DNA of 64,000 nucleotides from Malania oleifera. Lineage: Eukaryota > Streptophyta > Magnoliopsida > Santalales > Ximeniaceae. The stretch lies in contig NC_080423.1 of NCBI RefSeq assembly GCF_029873635.1, positions 102,734,991-102,798,990 on the forward strand. Reading direction: 5' to 3'. The position numbers and the translations under genes are program-made. The notes beneath the pieces are model-generated. The model worked only from the letters and a program-made list of their open reading frames with translations. It was not told where the DNA came from and ran no database searches. This document shows positions 12,242 through 24,723 of the stretch, one piece after another (the first letter of the stretch is position 1; every line of letters starts with the position of its first letter).

Positions 12242-15040
12242 ATGGATAAGAGTTGGATGAACGCTCGGGGTAGGTTTTTGGATGAATACGTGAAAGGAGT
12301 ACATGATTTCATAGAGTTCATGTGTCCTCATGCAGACAAAGCTAGTAGTTTATAGTGTCATTGCAAGAAATGCCAAAACATAACATTCAAACACATTGAT
12401 TTGATTCGTAGACATCTATTACACTTTGGAATAGAGAAAAGCTACACAACATGGGTCGGCGAAGATTACGCAGTTCAGAGCGATGATGAAGAAGATGAAG
12501 CTAAGGGGGCAAATATAGTAGGTGGTGATACACGTTCGGAAGGGTTGATCAAAATGTTAGGTGACTTGCAAAGAGGGAATTGCAATGGACATGGACGACG
12601 TCAATGTCTCGCATAATGGTGATAAATCTACTTCAGTAGGTACCATGCCTTACAATCCTAATACGTTAAATTGACTCGGTAAACCATTTTCTAATCTCAT
12701 GAGGGATGCACGGTTGCCCCTATATCCAAACTATATAAAGTTCTCAAAATTAAAGTTTCTGATTAAATTGCTTCATGCAAGGACAATGCATAGATTATCT
12801 CATAGCACATTCAGCATGCATTTAAATCCCATTAAGGCAGCATTATCTGATGGTGAAACACTTCCGAAGTCTTTTTATGAGGCGAAGACATACATGAGTG
12901 AATTGGGTCTCGGTTACACTCCAATACATGCTTGTAGGTATGATCGTGCACTTTTTTATGGTGAACTTGAAAATGCGAATGAGTACCCAGAATGTGATGA
13001 ACCAAGGTATAAAACTAATCAGAAGAAGGGTGAAAAGATCTCCCAAGAAGTTTTGCAATATTTTCCATTAATACCACGTCTGCAACGATTGTACATGTGC
13101 AAAAAGACTGCTACAAATATGAGATGGCATACAAAGAAACGTCTTCAAGATAAAAACACCCTTAGCCATCTAGTAGACTAGGAAGCTTGGACCAAGTTTG
13201 ATAAAATGCATCTGTGGTTTTCTAGTAATCCTCGCAACATCAGACTTGGCCTTGTTTCACATGGGTTCAATCGTTTCAGTAACATGAACAACCCATATAG
13301 CATGTGGCCAGTTATGATGATGTCATACAATATGCCGCCATGACAATGTATGAAAGAACCCTTCATTTATATGTCTCTGCTTATTCCTAGACTAAGGGCA
13401 CCTGGTAATGATATTGATGTTTACCTGTGTCCGCTAATTGATGAGTTGAAAGAACTATAGGAAAAAGGAGTGGAGACATTCGATGTGGAAACCGAGACAA
13501 TATTTCATATGCATGTTGCACTATTGTGGACAATATGCATGCTGCACTATTGCGGATAATTAATGATTTCCTCGCTTATAGCAGCCTATCGGGTTGAAGC
13601 ACAAAAGGTTACTTAGCATGCCTAGTGTGTAATAAGGATGTTGGGTCCTTATCCTTGAAGCATGGACACAAGTTCTGCTTTATGAGTCATCATCGTTTTC
13701 TACGATCTTGACATCCTTGAAGGACTCGTGGTGTCAGAAGCTTTAATGGAAACCTTGAACGAAGGTTACAGCAAAATCGACTAAGTGGGAAGAGATATAA
13801 AACCAGCTCAAGTTGATCGGAGATGTGAAATTTGGGAAACCACCAAGTAGTAGAAAAAGGAAACGTGTTGAGTGAGAGTTGAATTGGACAAAGAGGAGCA
13901 TCTTCTTCGAGTTACCATATTGAAAAGGTCTTCCACTTCGCCACAACTTGGATGTCATGCACATCGAGAAGAACATTTGTGAGAATGTCATTCATACATT
14001 ATTGGATATAAATGGGAAGACAAATGACACTAAAAATGTTTGTCGGCATATGGAAGATATGGGGATATAGCCTGAGTTACATCTAGTTCGTGATGGGGAC
14101 AAACTTCTCATGTCATCAACTTGTTACACATTTTTGAAGGATGAGAAGAATAATTTCTTTGAATTGTTGAAATTAGTAAAGTTCCCTGATGGATATGTAT
14201 CGAACATAGCTCGATGCATAAGCACGAAGGAAGGGAAGATGTTAGGAATGAAAAGTCATGACTGTCACGTCCTTCTGCGACGGGTTCTACCCGTTTTCCT
14301 TTGTGGACACTTGATTGAAGATGTTCGTTCAATGCTAATTGAGCTAAGGATCTTCTTCCGACAATTGTGCTCCAAAAAATTGAGCATAAACATACTAGCA
14401 CGATTAGAGGAAGACATTGTGATCATACTATGCAAGTTGGAGAAAATATTTCCGCCAACACTCTTCGATGTGATGGTCCACCAAGCCATCCATTTACCAA
14501 GGGAGGCCATAATTGGAGGATCGGTGCAATATTGTTAGATGTATCCTATTGAGAGGTAAATTATAAAGTCCTTCTACAATGTTCACGTGATTTCCTCTTC
14601 TTCTTCTTCTTCTTCTTCTTCTTCTTCTTCTTCTTTTTTTGCGTACAAGTCACTAATGCTATGTAAAACACATAGGTTCTTGTCCACTTCGAAGGGGTAT
14701 GTATGCAATAAGGCACGACTGGAAGGTTCAATCATTGAGGCATACATTTACAGTGAATGTATTACGTTTTGCTCAATGTATCTACATGATATTGATACAA
14801 GGTTCACTCTTGAGGAGCGAAATGCAAAAGTTCATGCTATTAATGTCGAAGATGAAGAACCGAGGAGTTCTATTTCGAGGAAATGTTTGGTCGTTTGGTG
14901 CACGGGTTTACGATTTCATTGATATTGACGACTTACGAAAGGCCCATTTTTACGTCCTCAATAATTGTGATGAAACTATTCCATATATCGAGTACGTGGT
15001 TCCAAACTCCTTACTTTGCATTATATTTACATATACATAC

Positions 15041-15085
<45 letters not shown>

Positions 15086-15760
15086 TAGTTGACATTAACA
15101 TGTACTATTGTTGCGTGTAGTGAACATAAAGCTGAACTTCTGACCCAAAATGAAAGGAATGTTGACGAAAGACATAATAAAGAAGTTGTCAATTGGTTTG
15201 GGAGCAATGTAAGTAACAAATTTTATGTGAGTTCGAAGCAATGTACATTTTCAATATTAATGGTTTGTGAAATCTAAGCTCCTTTTTAATTAATATATGA
15301 AAGTCATGTATTACAATAAAGAACCAACGACAAGTAAAGATTTGTACGCGTTGGCATGTTGCCTCGATCAACGAGTTAACCGCTACAGTGGTTGCATTGT
15401 CAACAGCTTACGATTTCATATGAAGTCCCTCGAAGTGTATAAAAGAAGCCAGAATTGTGTGGTTTTGGTGCTATGCGCAGAAGGAGATGAGGAAATTGAC
15501 TACTTTGGTGTATTAGATGACATTATAGAGCTTCACTATGGAGCCAACAAACTCATCCACATGTTCAAGTCTACCTTGTGGGACATTAGTAATAAAAAAA
15601 TTGGGATAAACACAGATGCCTACTTTACCAGTGTCAATTTTAGCAAGACGGTATCAAAATGACCCATATGTGCTAGCAACGCAGGCAGAACAAGTGTTCT
15701 ACCTTAAGGGCACAAAATTGAAAGGTGAATGACATGACACCCAAAAAATTCATCCCTGAA
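12242..15760 (+). pseudogene. CACTA transposase of Tnp2/TNPD type, decayed
   Basis: The reading opens with MDKSWMNARGRFLDEYVKG, the transposase-associated N-terminal domain, with its CHCKKC cysteine motif (about 12356-12376). A Tnp2 domain follows (12699-13990: RLPLYPNYIKFSKLK, MRWHTKKRLQD, NNPYSMWPVMMMSYN). Next come a DUF4218-like part (14110-14920: LKSHDCH-like KSHDCHVLLRRVLPVF, CKLEKIFPPTLFDVMVHQ) and a DUF4216-like part (15120-15720: RYSGCIVNSLRFHMKS, EIDYFGVLDDIIEL, TDAYFTSVNFSK). An intron at about 14553-14674 carries a TTC microsatellite. Several in-frame stops (about 12352, 13180, 13341, 13458) and frameshifts inactivate it. This protein cuts and joins CACTA ends, and here it can only be a relic. 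Confidence 0.88.
14596..14634 (+). repeat. (TTC)n microsatellite in a transposase intron
   Basis: About thirteen TTC triplets inside the intron that splits the DUF4218-like part. They give a spurious polyserine open frame. Confidence 0.9.
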
Positions 15761-16251
15761 GTTTGTATGCTATTATAGAAGTTGCAGATGCGAAGAAGAG
15801 TGTCAGCTAGGATGCTTTCCAAGACGATGAGCCATCTATCAATGTAGCAATGTAATCTGCTGCCAACATTGTTGAGGAATGAGCTGATCCTATACCATTG
15901 AGTAGGGTTAATGCCACAACATAACTCGTACGAACTGCTGACATTGGAATTGAACCTAATAAAGACATTGACTTCATCGACAATGATGAAATTAATGGGG
16001 AAGATGAAACTCTGGTCGAGTACTGTAGTGAAGAGGAAGACATATTGAAAGTGAGGATGATATCAATATTGAGGATGTTGATCTATCAGCTGGGCATCAC
16101 ACCCAGGGTGAGTTGCCCACTATGATGAACAGCGTTGGTAAGGTTATGAGTATATGATTTAGAATAATATATTTATGGTCGTACATGTTATTGATAATGG
16201 TATTGTTCGAAATTAACTCTTCTTGTAGCATTGATGTCATCGGGGAGACAA

Positions 16252-17589
16252 ATGACGAGGTCAGGCCATGGTGTAGCAAAGAACACGGTCTTGAAAAAAC
16301 ACCTGGACAATAATGCGGGGTAGCGGATCTAGATCAATATTCACGGCCCACTAAACGATTGGTGCACAGGTTGGACACGAGAGATTGACATTATATGTTG
16401 ACAATATGCTCCAGTCACCTGCTTCAGATGGCCAGATGTGACAGAAGCGCAGCGCTTGGTTCTATATGAGCGCATCTTGGTAAGTAACTCTAAACCATTT
16501 CTTTCACTTTTAATATACTACACAATTAACTGTATAACATTATATATGCATTTCATATGCAGGTAAAGTTTGACTTGGACATTTTTAGCGCCGACCATGT
16601 CAAAAAGGCGATGAACACTTAGTTGTGCGCTCAATTCAAGAGTTTTCATGCTGAAATGAGCAAGCATTTTAGGGTGATGGGAGATCAAGCAGAGGCTCAC
16701 CTATTCGATACGATGTCCCTAGATGATTGAGAGGTGGTGTGTTGCCATTTCTGCGACCCGGCCTATCAGGTGATGTGTTTGTATTGTGATAACTGTTTTG
16801 TCGTATTGATGTCGCTAATTAATGAAAAGTCATTTTTTTTCTTTTTTGAAGGCTATCTTTAAGAAAAATGTTGAGAACCGCAGCAAACTAGAGATGACGC
16901 ATTGCAGTGGGTCGAAGCTGTTCGTCAGGCATCAAAAGGTCATTTCTATATTTATATGTCTGATCATTACCTGACAAGTGTTATTTTTGTTTACACCAAG
17001 CCTAATTAATATTACTTATGTGACCCCAGATCTTTATCAGAGGCCGTCGGGGGAGTGGTGCCCGGGTGCAGAGAGGAAACATATACGTCAAATATATTAT
17101 TTAGTTCATTATTTTATTCAAAATGTCAAAGTTGTATTCTTATTTCTTCTTTTTCTACATTTTCATGATTGAAAATAGGCGAGGATGGTCAAGCTGAAGA
17201 ATGCACCTATTCCAGTGGGGATTGAGCTAGTTTCAAATGACGACATCTACAGGCAGGTGCTTGGGGAACGCGCTGGGGGGGGGTGCTGGTTGAATGGTCT
17301 TGGAAGTGGATACATCGCCCCAACATCGACATCTACTTTGACCATGGCATCTCATGCCGAGCTTGACCGAGTGCGTAGGGATGCCCAATCTCGAAAGGAG
17401 GATATGGTTCTTTGGGTGCTAACAGTGGAAATGGAGAATGAGCAGCTTAAAGATGAGGTGTCCGCTTGGCAAGCAAAGGTGTCCATCATCCAAGCGAAGA
17501 TGCAAGCAATGAAGAACTAGCAAGTGCAGATGGAACAAATGTTGCGCCAATCTTGTCCAGATGCTGCGGGTGCCTTCTCCTCTCATTAG
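16252..17589 (+). pseudogene. TNPA/Transposase_24-like CACTA accessory gene
   Basis: Exon-like blocks separated by short introns read MTRSGHGVAKNTVLKKHL, then FRWPDVTEAQRLVLYERIL, FDLDIFSADHVKKAM, FKSFHAEMSKHFRVMGD, NRSKLEMTHCSGSKLF, PSGEWCPGAERKHI. From 17185 comes an intact 111-codon exon (PIPVGIELVSNDDIYRQVLG) ending in a heptad-like coiled coil near MENEQLKDEVSAWQAK. This matches the plant Ptta/En/Spm transposase family that accompanies Tnp2 in CACTA elements. TNPA of En/Spm binds the subterminal repeats. Stops at about 16320 and 16619 and one extra stop at 17518 argue for decay. Exon limits are approximate. Confidence 0.75.
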
Positions 17590-17726
17590 ATCAGGTATAC
17601 TCAATATGCGGTAGGAAAATTTGTATTGGGAGTTTTGAAATTGAGTTGTTTTAAATTACACAATGTAATTGTGCAGTTATATTTTCATATTTTATTATAT
17701 GTATTGTGTATGCAATGAATTGATAG

Positions 17727-17753
17727 AAGTTTTTTCCCTACTTAGAAGTAAAT
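17727..17753 (+). repeat. Direct repeat flanking the 168-bp array, left copy
   Basis: AAGTTTTTTCCCTACTTAG and the following AAGTAAAT recur, with two changes, at 18421-18447, exactly before the copia LTR. Confidence 0.7.
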
Positions 17754-17778
17754 TTAGAATAGAAACAAACTACTTAGT

Positions 17779-18413
17779 AAACTTAGTTCATTTTAACCAT
17801 CCATATGTCCAATTCGGGCATTCGAGGTCCAAATTGAGTTCGGTTAGTTCCAACACATCCATCATATTGAACTAGATGTGCCGGATTTGATAGTCCCCAT
17901 AAACTCCATGCCAATGGAAAATTATATGCTTAGAGGCAAACTTAGTACACTTAGTTCATTTTTAAGCACTCAAGTGTCCAAATCGGGCATACAAGGCCCA
18001 AACCAAGCATGGTCAATCCTGACACCTCTATCACATAGAATTGGATGCACCAAATTAGACGGTCCCCAAAAACTCCATGCCAATTGAAAATTATACGCTT
18101 AAAGGCGAACTTAGTACACGTAGTTGAATTTAACCACCCATGTGTCCAAATCGGGCATTTGAGGTCCAAACTGAGTTCGGTTAGTCCTGACACATCCGCC
18201 ACATCAAACAAGATGTGCCAGATCTGATGGTCCCCATAAACTCCATTCCAATTGAAAATTATACGCCTAGAGACGAACTTAGTATACTTAGTTTATTTTT
18301 AAGCACTCAGCTATTCAAATCGGGCATACAAGGCCCAAATGAAGCGTAGTCAGTACCGACACATCTGTCACATCGAAGTGGACATACCAAGTCCGACGGT
18401 CCCCAAAAACTCC
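17779..18413 (+). repeat. Tandem array, four units of 168-169 bp
   Basis: The phrase ACTTAGTTCATTTT starts units at about 17781, 17949, 18118 and 18286 (spacings 168, 169, 168). Each unit also contains a TCCAAATCGGGCAT phrase, a GACACATC phrase, GGTCCCCAAAAACTCC and CAATTGAAAATTATACGC. Alternate units resemble each other more closely (GAGGTCCAAA versus AAGGCCCAAA), suggesting a two-unit higher order. The array lies between the CACTA remnant and the copia LTR. It may be a CACTA 3' subterminal array or a satellite fragment. Confidence 0.85.
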
Positions 18414-19224
18414 TCCCCAAAAGTTTTTTCTTTACTTAGAAGTAAATGTTGGCCTTACAAGGCTTAAAATCTTATTATCTTGTTTTGATACTAACAAACA
18501 AGTGGAATTTAATGTATTTGTGTGAGTAATGTTATTTCAGGGCTCATATATGAGAAAGCAAGGTCAAAGTGCTCACAAGGATCAAATGAAGCTTAAAAGA
18601 GTCAAAGCATGGATTTAAAGATGATATATTAAACCTTGAAGAATATAAGGACATGAATGAGTTGTTGAAAGCCAAAGAATATTAAAGTCAAAAGAGCCAA
18701 AGAAAGGCAAAGTGAGAAAGCTCAAAGAATATGAAAGTTTGAAAAAAGATGGACTCAATCCAAGGACAAAGCATGAAGACTCAAGAACCTAGAATGAGAA
18801 AAGTCTTAGAAGTCTTTATGTAAGTACTTTAATGTTTAAATATCGTTTGAAATATTATGAAGCTCTTAAGTTAACTTCTTGGACCTAGATACCTTTTAAA
18901 ATACTTGAAAAATATTTTTATAAAGTCAAAAATTATTTTAAAAAGTTTAGAATCATTTTTGGAATGAAAAGCACCAAAAAGAGTTTTTCCAAATGATGTC
19001 AAACTTCAAAAGCTAAAAGAATGAGAATGATTTCAAGCATGGCATATAAAGTTTTTAGGAAATCCATTGTAAGTATTTCAAAGTTAAATATCGATTGAAA
19101 TATGTTTTGAAGCTTTTCCAGGAGATTATGAGGACTTAAAAACCTATTTAGGATTATTAAAACAAGTTTTGATTAAGAGAGCAAATCATTTTTTACGGAA
19201 AATGTTTTCAGCAGTTTTTTTCTG

Positions 19225-19490
19225 TTCAAATGACTAAACTCTCTGTCCAGATGTCTGAAGAACTACTTCAGACGTATGAAGAATAAGCTCAGTCGTCTCA
19301 AGATTTTCTAGGAAGAAACAGAAATAGGAAGTAGCTGTTCAGATGACTGAACCTAGACTTCGATCATCTGAACTCGACTATTCGGTTGTCTGAACCCTAT
19401 CTTCGGTCATCTGACCCTGTGTCCAGTTCATTTTTTAAAGGGTCTCAGGAACTTCAGATGAATGAATTCAACTCTTCAGTCATCTGAACA
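19225..19490. repeat. Array of CAGATGACTGAAC-like palindromes in U3
   Basis: About ten degenerate copies of TTCAGATGACTGAA, CTTCGGTCATCTGAA and TTCAGACGTATGAAG in both orientations, ending about 130 bp before the TATA box. They are repeated in the LTR copies at 29640-29920 and, inverted, 30200-30475. Confidence 0.7.
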
Positions 19491-19616
19491 TTGTTAACGG
19501 GCATATTTTTCAAAAGTTTTTAAATTAAAACTTATATTGCTTGGGCTCCAAACTTTCTAAAAATTTGGGAAATTATCTAAGGAAATTTTAGGAACAAGGA
19601 AACAAGTTTGAAAGCC

Positions 19617-19624
19617 TATAAATA
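19617..19624 (+). promoter_or_regulatory. LTR TATA box
   Basis: TATAAATA, positioned after the palindrome array, as expected at the U3/R border. The inverted duplication at 28.6-31.5 kb has its hinge at this same LTR position. Confidence 0.6.
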
Positions 19625-20904
19625 CATGGTTTTGCAAATCAAAACAAACCATGAATTGAAAATTTTGTTTTAAAAGCTAAAAGCACTCTTGTTCTTCCAA
19701 AGCTCTCTTATTCATTCATTGCAAATATCTTTTGCTGAGATATTCTGAAGTGCTAATCCTTCCTTCTCTGAATTCCTACTGCTAATCCTCATCTAAGAAG
19801 GATATTGGTGAATTCTACACTTAAGTTTCATTGAATTTCATATTGATATTTTACATTGAAGTATAAAGTACTGAAATTGTACTAACTTGCTCTTTGTGAG
19901 AGTATATTTGTACGCATATTATATCTTATTTCTTGTAATTCTTTGATGTTCCAAGGATTGTTTGGATCGTTGGATAAGCAAGGGGATAATTCTTGGAGAG
20001 GCGGGCTCTAGCCTAAAGGAGTGACCAAATAAGGGGACATCGTTTAGAGAGGCGGGCTCTAACTTAGTGAAGGAGTGTTTGAGCGTGGGGTTTCGCTTGT
20101 AAAGGTTTTGTTCCATTCGTCAACAGAACAGGTTTAGTGAATCCTTTGGTAGTTTGCCAAAGGCGAGGACGTAGGCTGGGTATAAGCCGAACCTCGTAAA
20201 AATCTCCGTCTCACTCTCTCTTTCCCTATTCTTTATTTTTAGTACTTATTTAAATTGTGTGGATGGTTTAAATTTGAAAATTATATTAACTACGTATATT
20301 TGGAAATTAAGTAAACCTTAAAGTTTGATTTTGATTTGGGTTACAGAAATCAAAAGGGAGTACATTAGTTGAACCATTCTTTGTGGAAACCATACGGGAG
20401 TACATCACTTGGCTAAACATCCCAAAGATAAATTAACTTAAGAGTTTATTTGAATTCTGAAGTTTGGAAAGAGTGATTGAATTTTATATTGCACATCATA
20501 TTGAAGAAGCAAATTCATTTATACAAGGCTTAGTTCAAATTTGGCTAATATAAACAAACAACCATCTTGAGTTTTTATATTACATAAGTGTTGTGTATTG
20601 GCTTGGTTGTTTGCTTTCTAATTATAGTTGATTGGTTTGATTGAATGATTGGATGTTTGTATGGTTAAGGATTAAATAAAGAAACTAAGTTCTTGAGTGC
20701 TTAACAAATTAAACAATCAAGTCACAAATTGGTTAAAAGAAATAAAATAAGTTTAAGAATTCTAAAAAGGAATTAAAAGAAATTTTTTAAAAGTCCAATT
20801 CACCTCCACCCCCCCCCCCTCCTCTTGGGAAGCTATTCCTAATTTCAATTGGTATCAGAGAGGGGTTGTAGCGATTCTTAACTAGTAGCTATAAAAAGAT
20901 CTAA

Positions 20905-22780
20905 ATGGCTCACTTAGGCGTAGCTCCCTTTGGAGAGGGACAATCTTTAACTAGGCCACCAATCTTTTGTGGTTTGAACTATACTTTCTGGAAAAAAAGA
21001 ATACAAATCTATCTTCAAACTATGAATTGGAAAGTTTGAGAGGTTGTCATGGAAGGTGACCAAATTCCTTTTAAACTAGTCGATGGAAAACAAGTTCCCA
21101 AGGAGAAAAATGATATAACAGACTTAGATTATAAGATGTTGCAAATTAACTCTAACGCCATGAATGCCTTATATTGTGCTTTAGATGCCAATAAATTTAA
21201 TAGAGTAATGGCTTACAAATCAGCTAAGGAGATATGAGACAAACTAGAAGTAACATGTGAAGGCACTATAGATATTAGGGATAATAGGATCGATATGCTC
21301 ACGAGTGAATATGAAGCCTTTAGGATGAACCCGGATGAATCCATAACTAATATGTTTACTAGGTTCACTCACATAATCAATTCCTTAAATGTACTAGGAA
21401 AAACCACAGTACTTATAAGATGATAAGGAAAATTCTTAGAGGGCTGCCATCTAAATGGGAACCAAAAGCTACTACTATAACGGAAGGAAGAAATCTGAAA
21501 ACTACTTCTTTTATAGGTTCTCTCCTTACATATGAAATGGCAATAAATGAAAAAAATGAAAAAACCAAAACCCAAGAATCAATAGCCTTCAAAGTCTTAA
21601 AAGACAACTCAAGTAGTGAAATAGATGAAGATGAAGTAGCCTCATATCTAAAAAGCTAGCAAAGATTCTAAGAAGGAAAAATAAATTCAAAAGAAAATCC
21701 AAATTTGAATCAGATGAAGAAGAAGAAGTTCGTAAGAAATCTATAAATAAAACTCCTACATGCTATAATTGCAATAAAGTCGGACATATAAAACCGAAAT
21801 GTCCACTACTAAATAAAGAGTCTAAGAAGAAAAACAAAAAGGCCATGAAAGCCACTACTTGGGATAGTACAAGTAGTTCAGAATATGAATCAAGCGACTA
21901 AGAGGTTGCTTACACGTGCTTTATGGCATGGGATAACGAAGAAGGCTCCTCAACTAAATCTTCAAATAATTCTTGTAGTGATGATCAACTGATGAGAGTA
22001 TGTCATCTTATGATCAACTTCAAAATGATCTATTCAAAGTACATAAGATGCTGATGAAAGCAAATAAACAAAACACCTCATTGAAGAATAAGAATGAAAG
22101 TTTATGAAAGAGTTAGAATTCTTAAAGAATGCTGAAAGAGATAAAGACTCAAAACTCAAGCAATTAGAACATAAGTATGAATCAACAATGAAAGAAATAG
22201 AAAATCTTGCTGAAAAAGAAAACTTGAAAATCAAGAAATTAGAAAGTAAGAATGAACAAATGATAGAAGACCTTCGATCTCTATCCTCTACGATATATGA
22301 GAAAGATATGTATATTTCTGGATTAGAGGATAGAATAAGAAAATTATCTCTAGAGCTAGAGAAATCATTAAAGAAGGTTGATAACAAGAAAGACATAGAG
22401 TTAAATGATCTCAAGAATCAAATCAAAGATAAAGATAAAATTATTTACAACTTTACAAAAGGAAAGGAAAACCTTGATAAGATGATTGGCCACAAAGAAT
22501 GTCATTAAACAAAGAAGGCATTGGTTTCAATGGAGTTGAAAATAAAAAGAAAAAGAGTCTGTGCATGGGATATTTCTTAAAAGGATCCAAAGATTATGCA
22601 AACACGTCTTCTAATGCCTACACTAACATCATATGCTATCAATGTAAGAAAAAGGGGCATATAAAATTTGAATGTCCATTTAAGAGAAAAGATGTTAAAA
22701 CAAAACAAGTATGGAAGATAAAAGAAACATCTCTTGACAAATCAACTGGACTCAAGAAGGTATAGGTACCAAAATTGAAA
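20905..22780 (+). pseudogene. Sirevirus-like copia gag remnant
   Basis: From ATG 20905 the frame reads MAHLGVAPFGEGQSLTRPP, then FCGLNYTFWKKRIQIYL, AMNALYCALDANKFNRVM and KILRGLPSKWEPKATTI, a UBN2/copia gag core. A first zinc knuckle, CYNCNKVGHIKPKCP (CX2CX4HX4C), lies at about 21760-21805. A long coiled coil occupies 22104-22490. A second knuckle, CYQCKKKGHIKFECP, lies at about 22636-22680. Stops (about 21040, 21236, 21657, 21899) and frameshifts break the frame. Gag packages element RNA in virus-like particles, and coiled coils in gag are described for Sireviruses. pol should follow but is missing. Confidence 0.85.
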
Positions 22781-23279
22781 TAATAACTTCATACAAACAT
22801 TAAGAAAATAGCATTGTTGGTTCAAAATCATAGGATGATTCTTTACAACGCTTAAATTAAGAAAATATTAAGAAATAATCAAATTGAGCTTATTACTTAA
22901 GTACCTTGATTAAGAAGAAGATATTTGAGAATGAAAACCTACATGCCTATATGATAAGCTTCCTGCTTATGTGATGTGTTGATATGCTATATGCTACATG
23001 AGTATGACTTGACTTGATTTGACTTATTTTGATAATTTATGGCTCATTATATTGCAAACTTGAGCATGATTATGAAGCTAAATCTTGATATAAGAAGAAT
23101 AGAGTTTGAGCATGAGATTATTGAGCATGAGCATGATTCTTGATATAAAATTAATTTTTGACTATGCATGCTAATAATGAATCAAGTGGATAAATTTGTC
23201 TTGTGCTGCTCTTTATATTGGTATCCATGAGTTATGAATGATATTTTTTATATCCATGAACTATGCATGATATGATATT
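22781..23279. other. Interior remnant of the copia element
   Basis: AT-rich, repetitive phrases of the type GAGCATGATTATGAAGC and TATCCATGAACTATGC. It joins to 27967 across the gypsy insertion. No coding sequence. Confidence 0.5.
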
Positions 23280-24279
23280 TGTGACGACCTGCTTAATTTT
23301 CACATTTTTTTTAATATAATAAATTCAATATCCCACATCTTAGCAGATCATAATCCACTTGGACCCATGGGTACGAGGGATACATTAGAACATACAACGA
23401 AAGCCTAGGCAACAGGAAACATACAATCACATTATCATAAATACGAAAACATCCAATGCAATACCATAAATACCATAGTCACTATATCTACTGTATTTCA
23501 GTATATACATCCCAAAAACAAAATCTAGGGACATTTCTCACAAAATCCAATTGTCCCTACTAAAACTTACCCTTCCAAGAGGGCAGATAAACAACACTAG
23601 ATCAACGGGGCTTTCCCCGCTCTTCTATCAGGGGCTCCTGAAAAGTTTATAGAATTTTGGGGTGAGACACCTCTCAGTAAGGGAAATAAACTAATACCAG
23701 TGTGTGACAACATGAGTATTCTGTACTGTACATATACCATACAAATTATATTTAGTAATTGTTTGTCAAATCTGGGAAAACATATATATCATCAAAACAT
23801 GGTAGAACATACTACATTTTCATAAACATATTTCATCTCATATAATAATAATACAAAAACATTCCTAGTAGGTTAACTGGTTGTTGTCATATATTACCCC
23901 CACATGAGTGGGTTGTGTGGCCCGAAGGCGGGATTTGGCAATGGTTGGCCAACCACTACCAAGTCAAAAGTACAGTTTATAAGTCTGATGGGTCTGCCAA
24001 ACCTAGTCCATACACCAGGGGCACTCACACACTTCTTAAAAACCATATCGACCATCCAATCTCACACCACTCTATACAGCAGCGTTAACACAGATATCAT
24101 GATCATGATGACTATGGACACATAGCAATAGTACCGTGCAAGTGCTAGCCTAGACCAAGCCAACCAGGTTCTAATATCATATAACATATACTGAAACTGT
24201 GATACATTGATATTTCATATAATTAATTATCAAATCAATCATGTCATTTTGCATATATACGTATATCATAAAAATCATT

Positions 24280-24460
24280 GGCCCGTACGCCGGTATTACA
24301 CATTTACCATAGTTCGGCCTGTCCTCCGGTAAATCATAGCACAGCCCATATACTGGCAAATCACATCTATAGCTTTGCCCGTACACTGGCAAATCATATT
24401 ATAGCACAGCCCATACGCTGGCAAATCGCATCCATAGCACGACCTGTACGCCGGCAAAAT
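24280..24460 (-). repeat. LTR minisatellite, GCCCGTACGCTGGCAAATC type
   Basis: Five or more copies of a 33-36 bp unit around CATAGCACAGCCC and GTACGCTGGCAAATC. The array is interrupted by the nested LTR and continues at 27013-27110 with three more copies, proving the insertion landed inside it. Confidence 0.8.
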
Positions 24461-24463
24461 ATA

Positions 24464-24512
24464 TGTAAAAACCCCAAAAAGAGATATAAAAGATTAGAGA
24501 ATTGATTTCCAA

Positions 24513-24580
<68 letters not shown>

Positions 24581-24677
24581 TAATTAATCGAATTTAAAAG
24601 AAAAAAAATTAAAATTAATTAAAATTTATTTTTATTTTATTAATAAAATATATTATTATTAATATTAATTAAATATA

Positions 24678-24723
<46 letters not shown>

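Larger units (their letters stand above)
6652..17660 (+). mobile_element. CACTA (En/Spm) transposon complex, 3' terminus not found
   Basis: The left end at 6652 starts CACTACAAAAAAAC, the terminal inverted repeat of plant CACTA elements, followed by a dense array of TTAGTGACGG repeats. Inside are a captured AGO4-clade fragment, a further small repeat block (10440-10550), a Tnp2-type transposase and a TNPA-like gene, all on the + strand. No matching GTAGTG terminus was found on the right, so the end coordinate is approximate. The repeat block near 10.1-10.55 kb could be the subterminal region of a second CACTA element. In that case this is two adjacent or nested elements. Confidence 0.7.
18447..20847 (+). 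repeat. 5' LTR of the Sirevirus-like element
   Basis: Runs from TGTTGGCCTTACAAGG to AATTTCA, about 2.4 kb. Its copies at 28634 and 28863 share the whole U3. U3 carries palindromic TTCAGATGACTGAA/TTCAGACGTCTGAA-like motifs at 19225-19490. A TATA box lies at 19617-19624 and a C tract at 20808-20819. Confidence 0.8.

Noticed and set aside
14587-14922. Frame starting with a long polyserine run
   Set aside because: The serine run is the intronic TTC microsatellite. Only the part after about 14675 is transposase sequence.
16022-16032. CTGTAGTGAAG as a possible right CACTA terminus
   Set aside because: It lies within coding-like transposase-region sequence, lacks the T-rich inner part of the left terminus and has no subterminal repeats next to it.
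17951-18227. Overlapping 60-86 codon frames on both strands
   Set aside because: They are produced by the 168-bp tandem repeat and occur in both directions.
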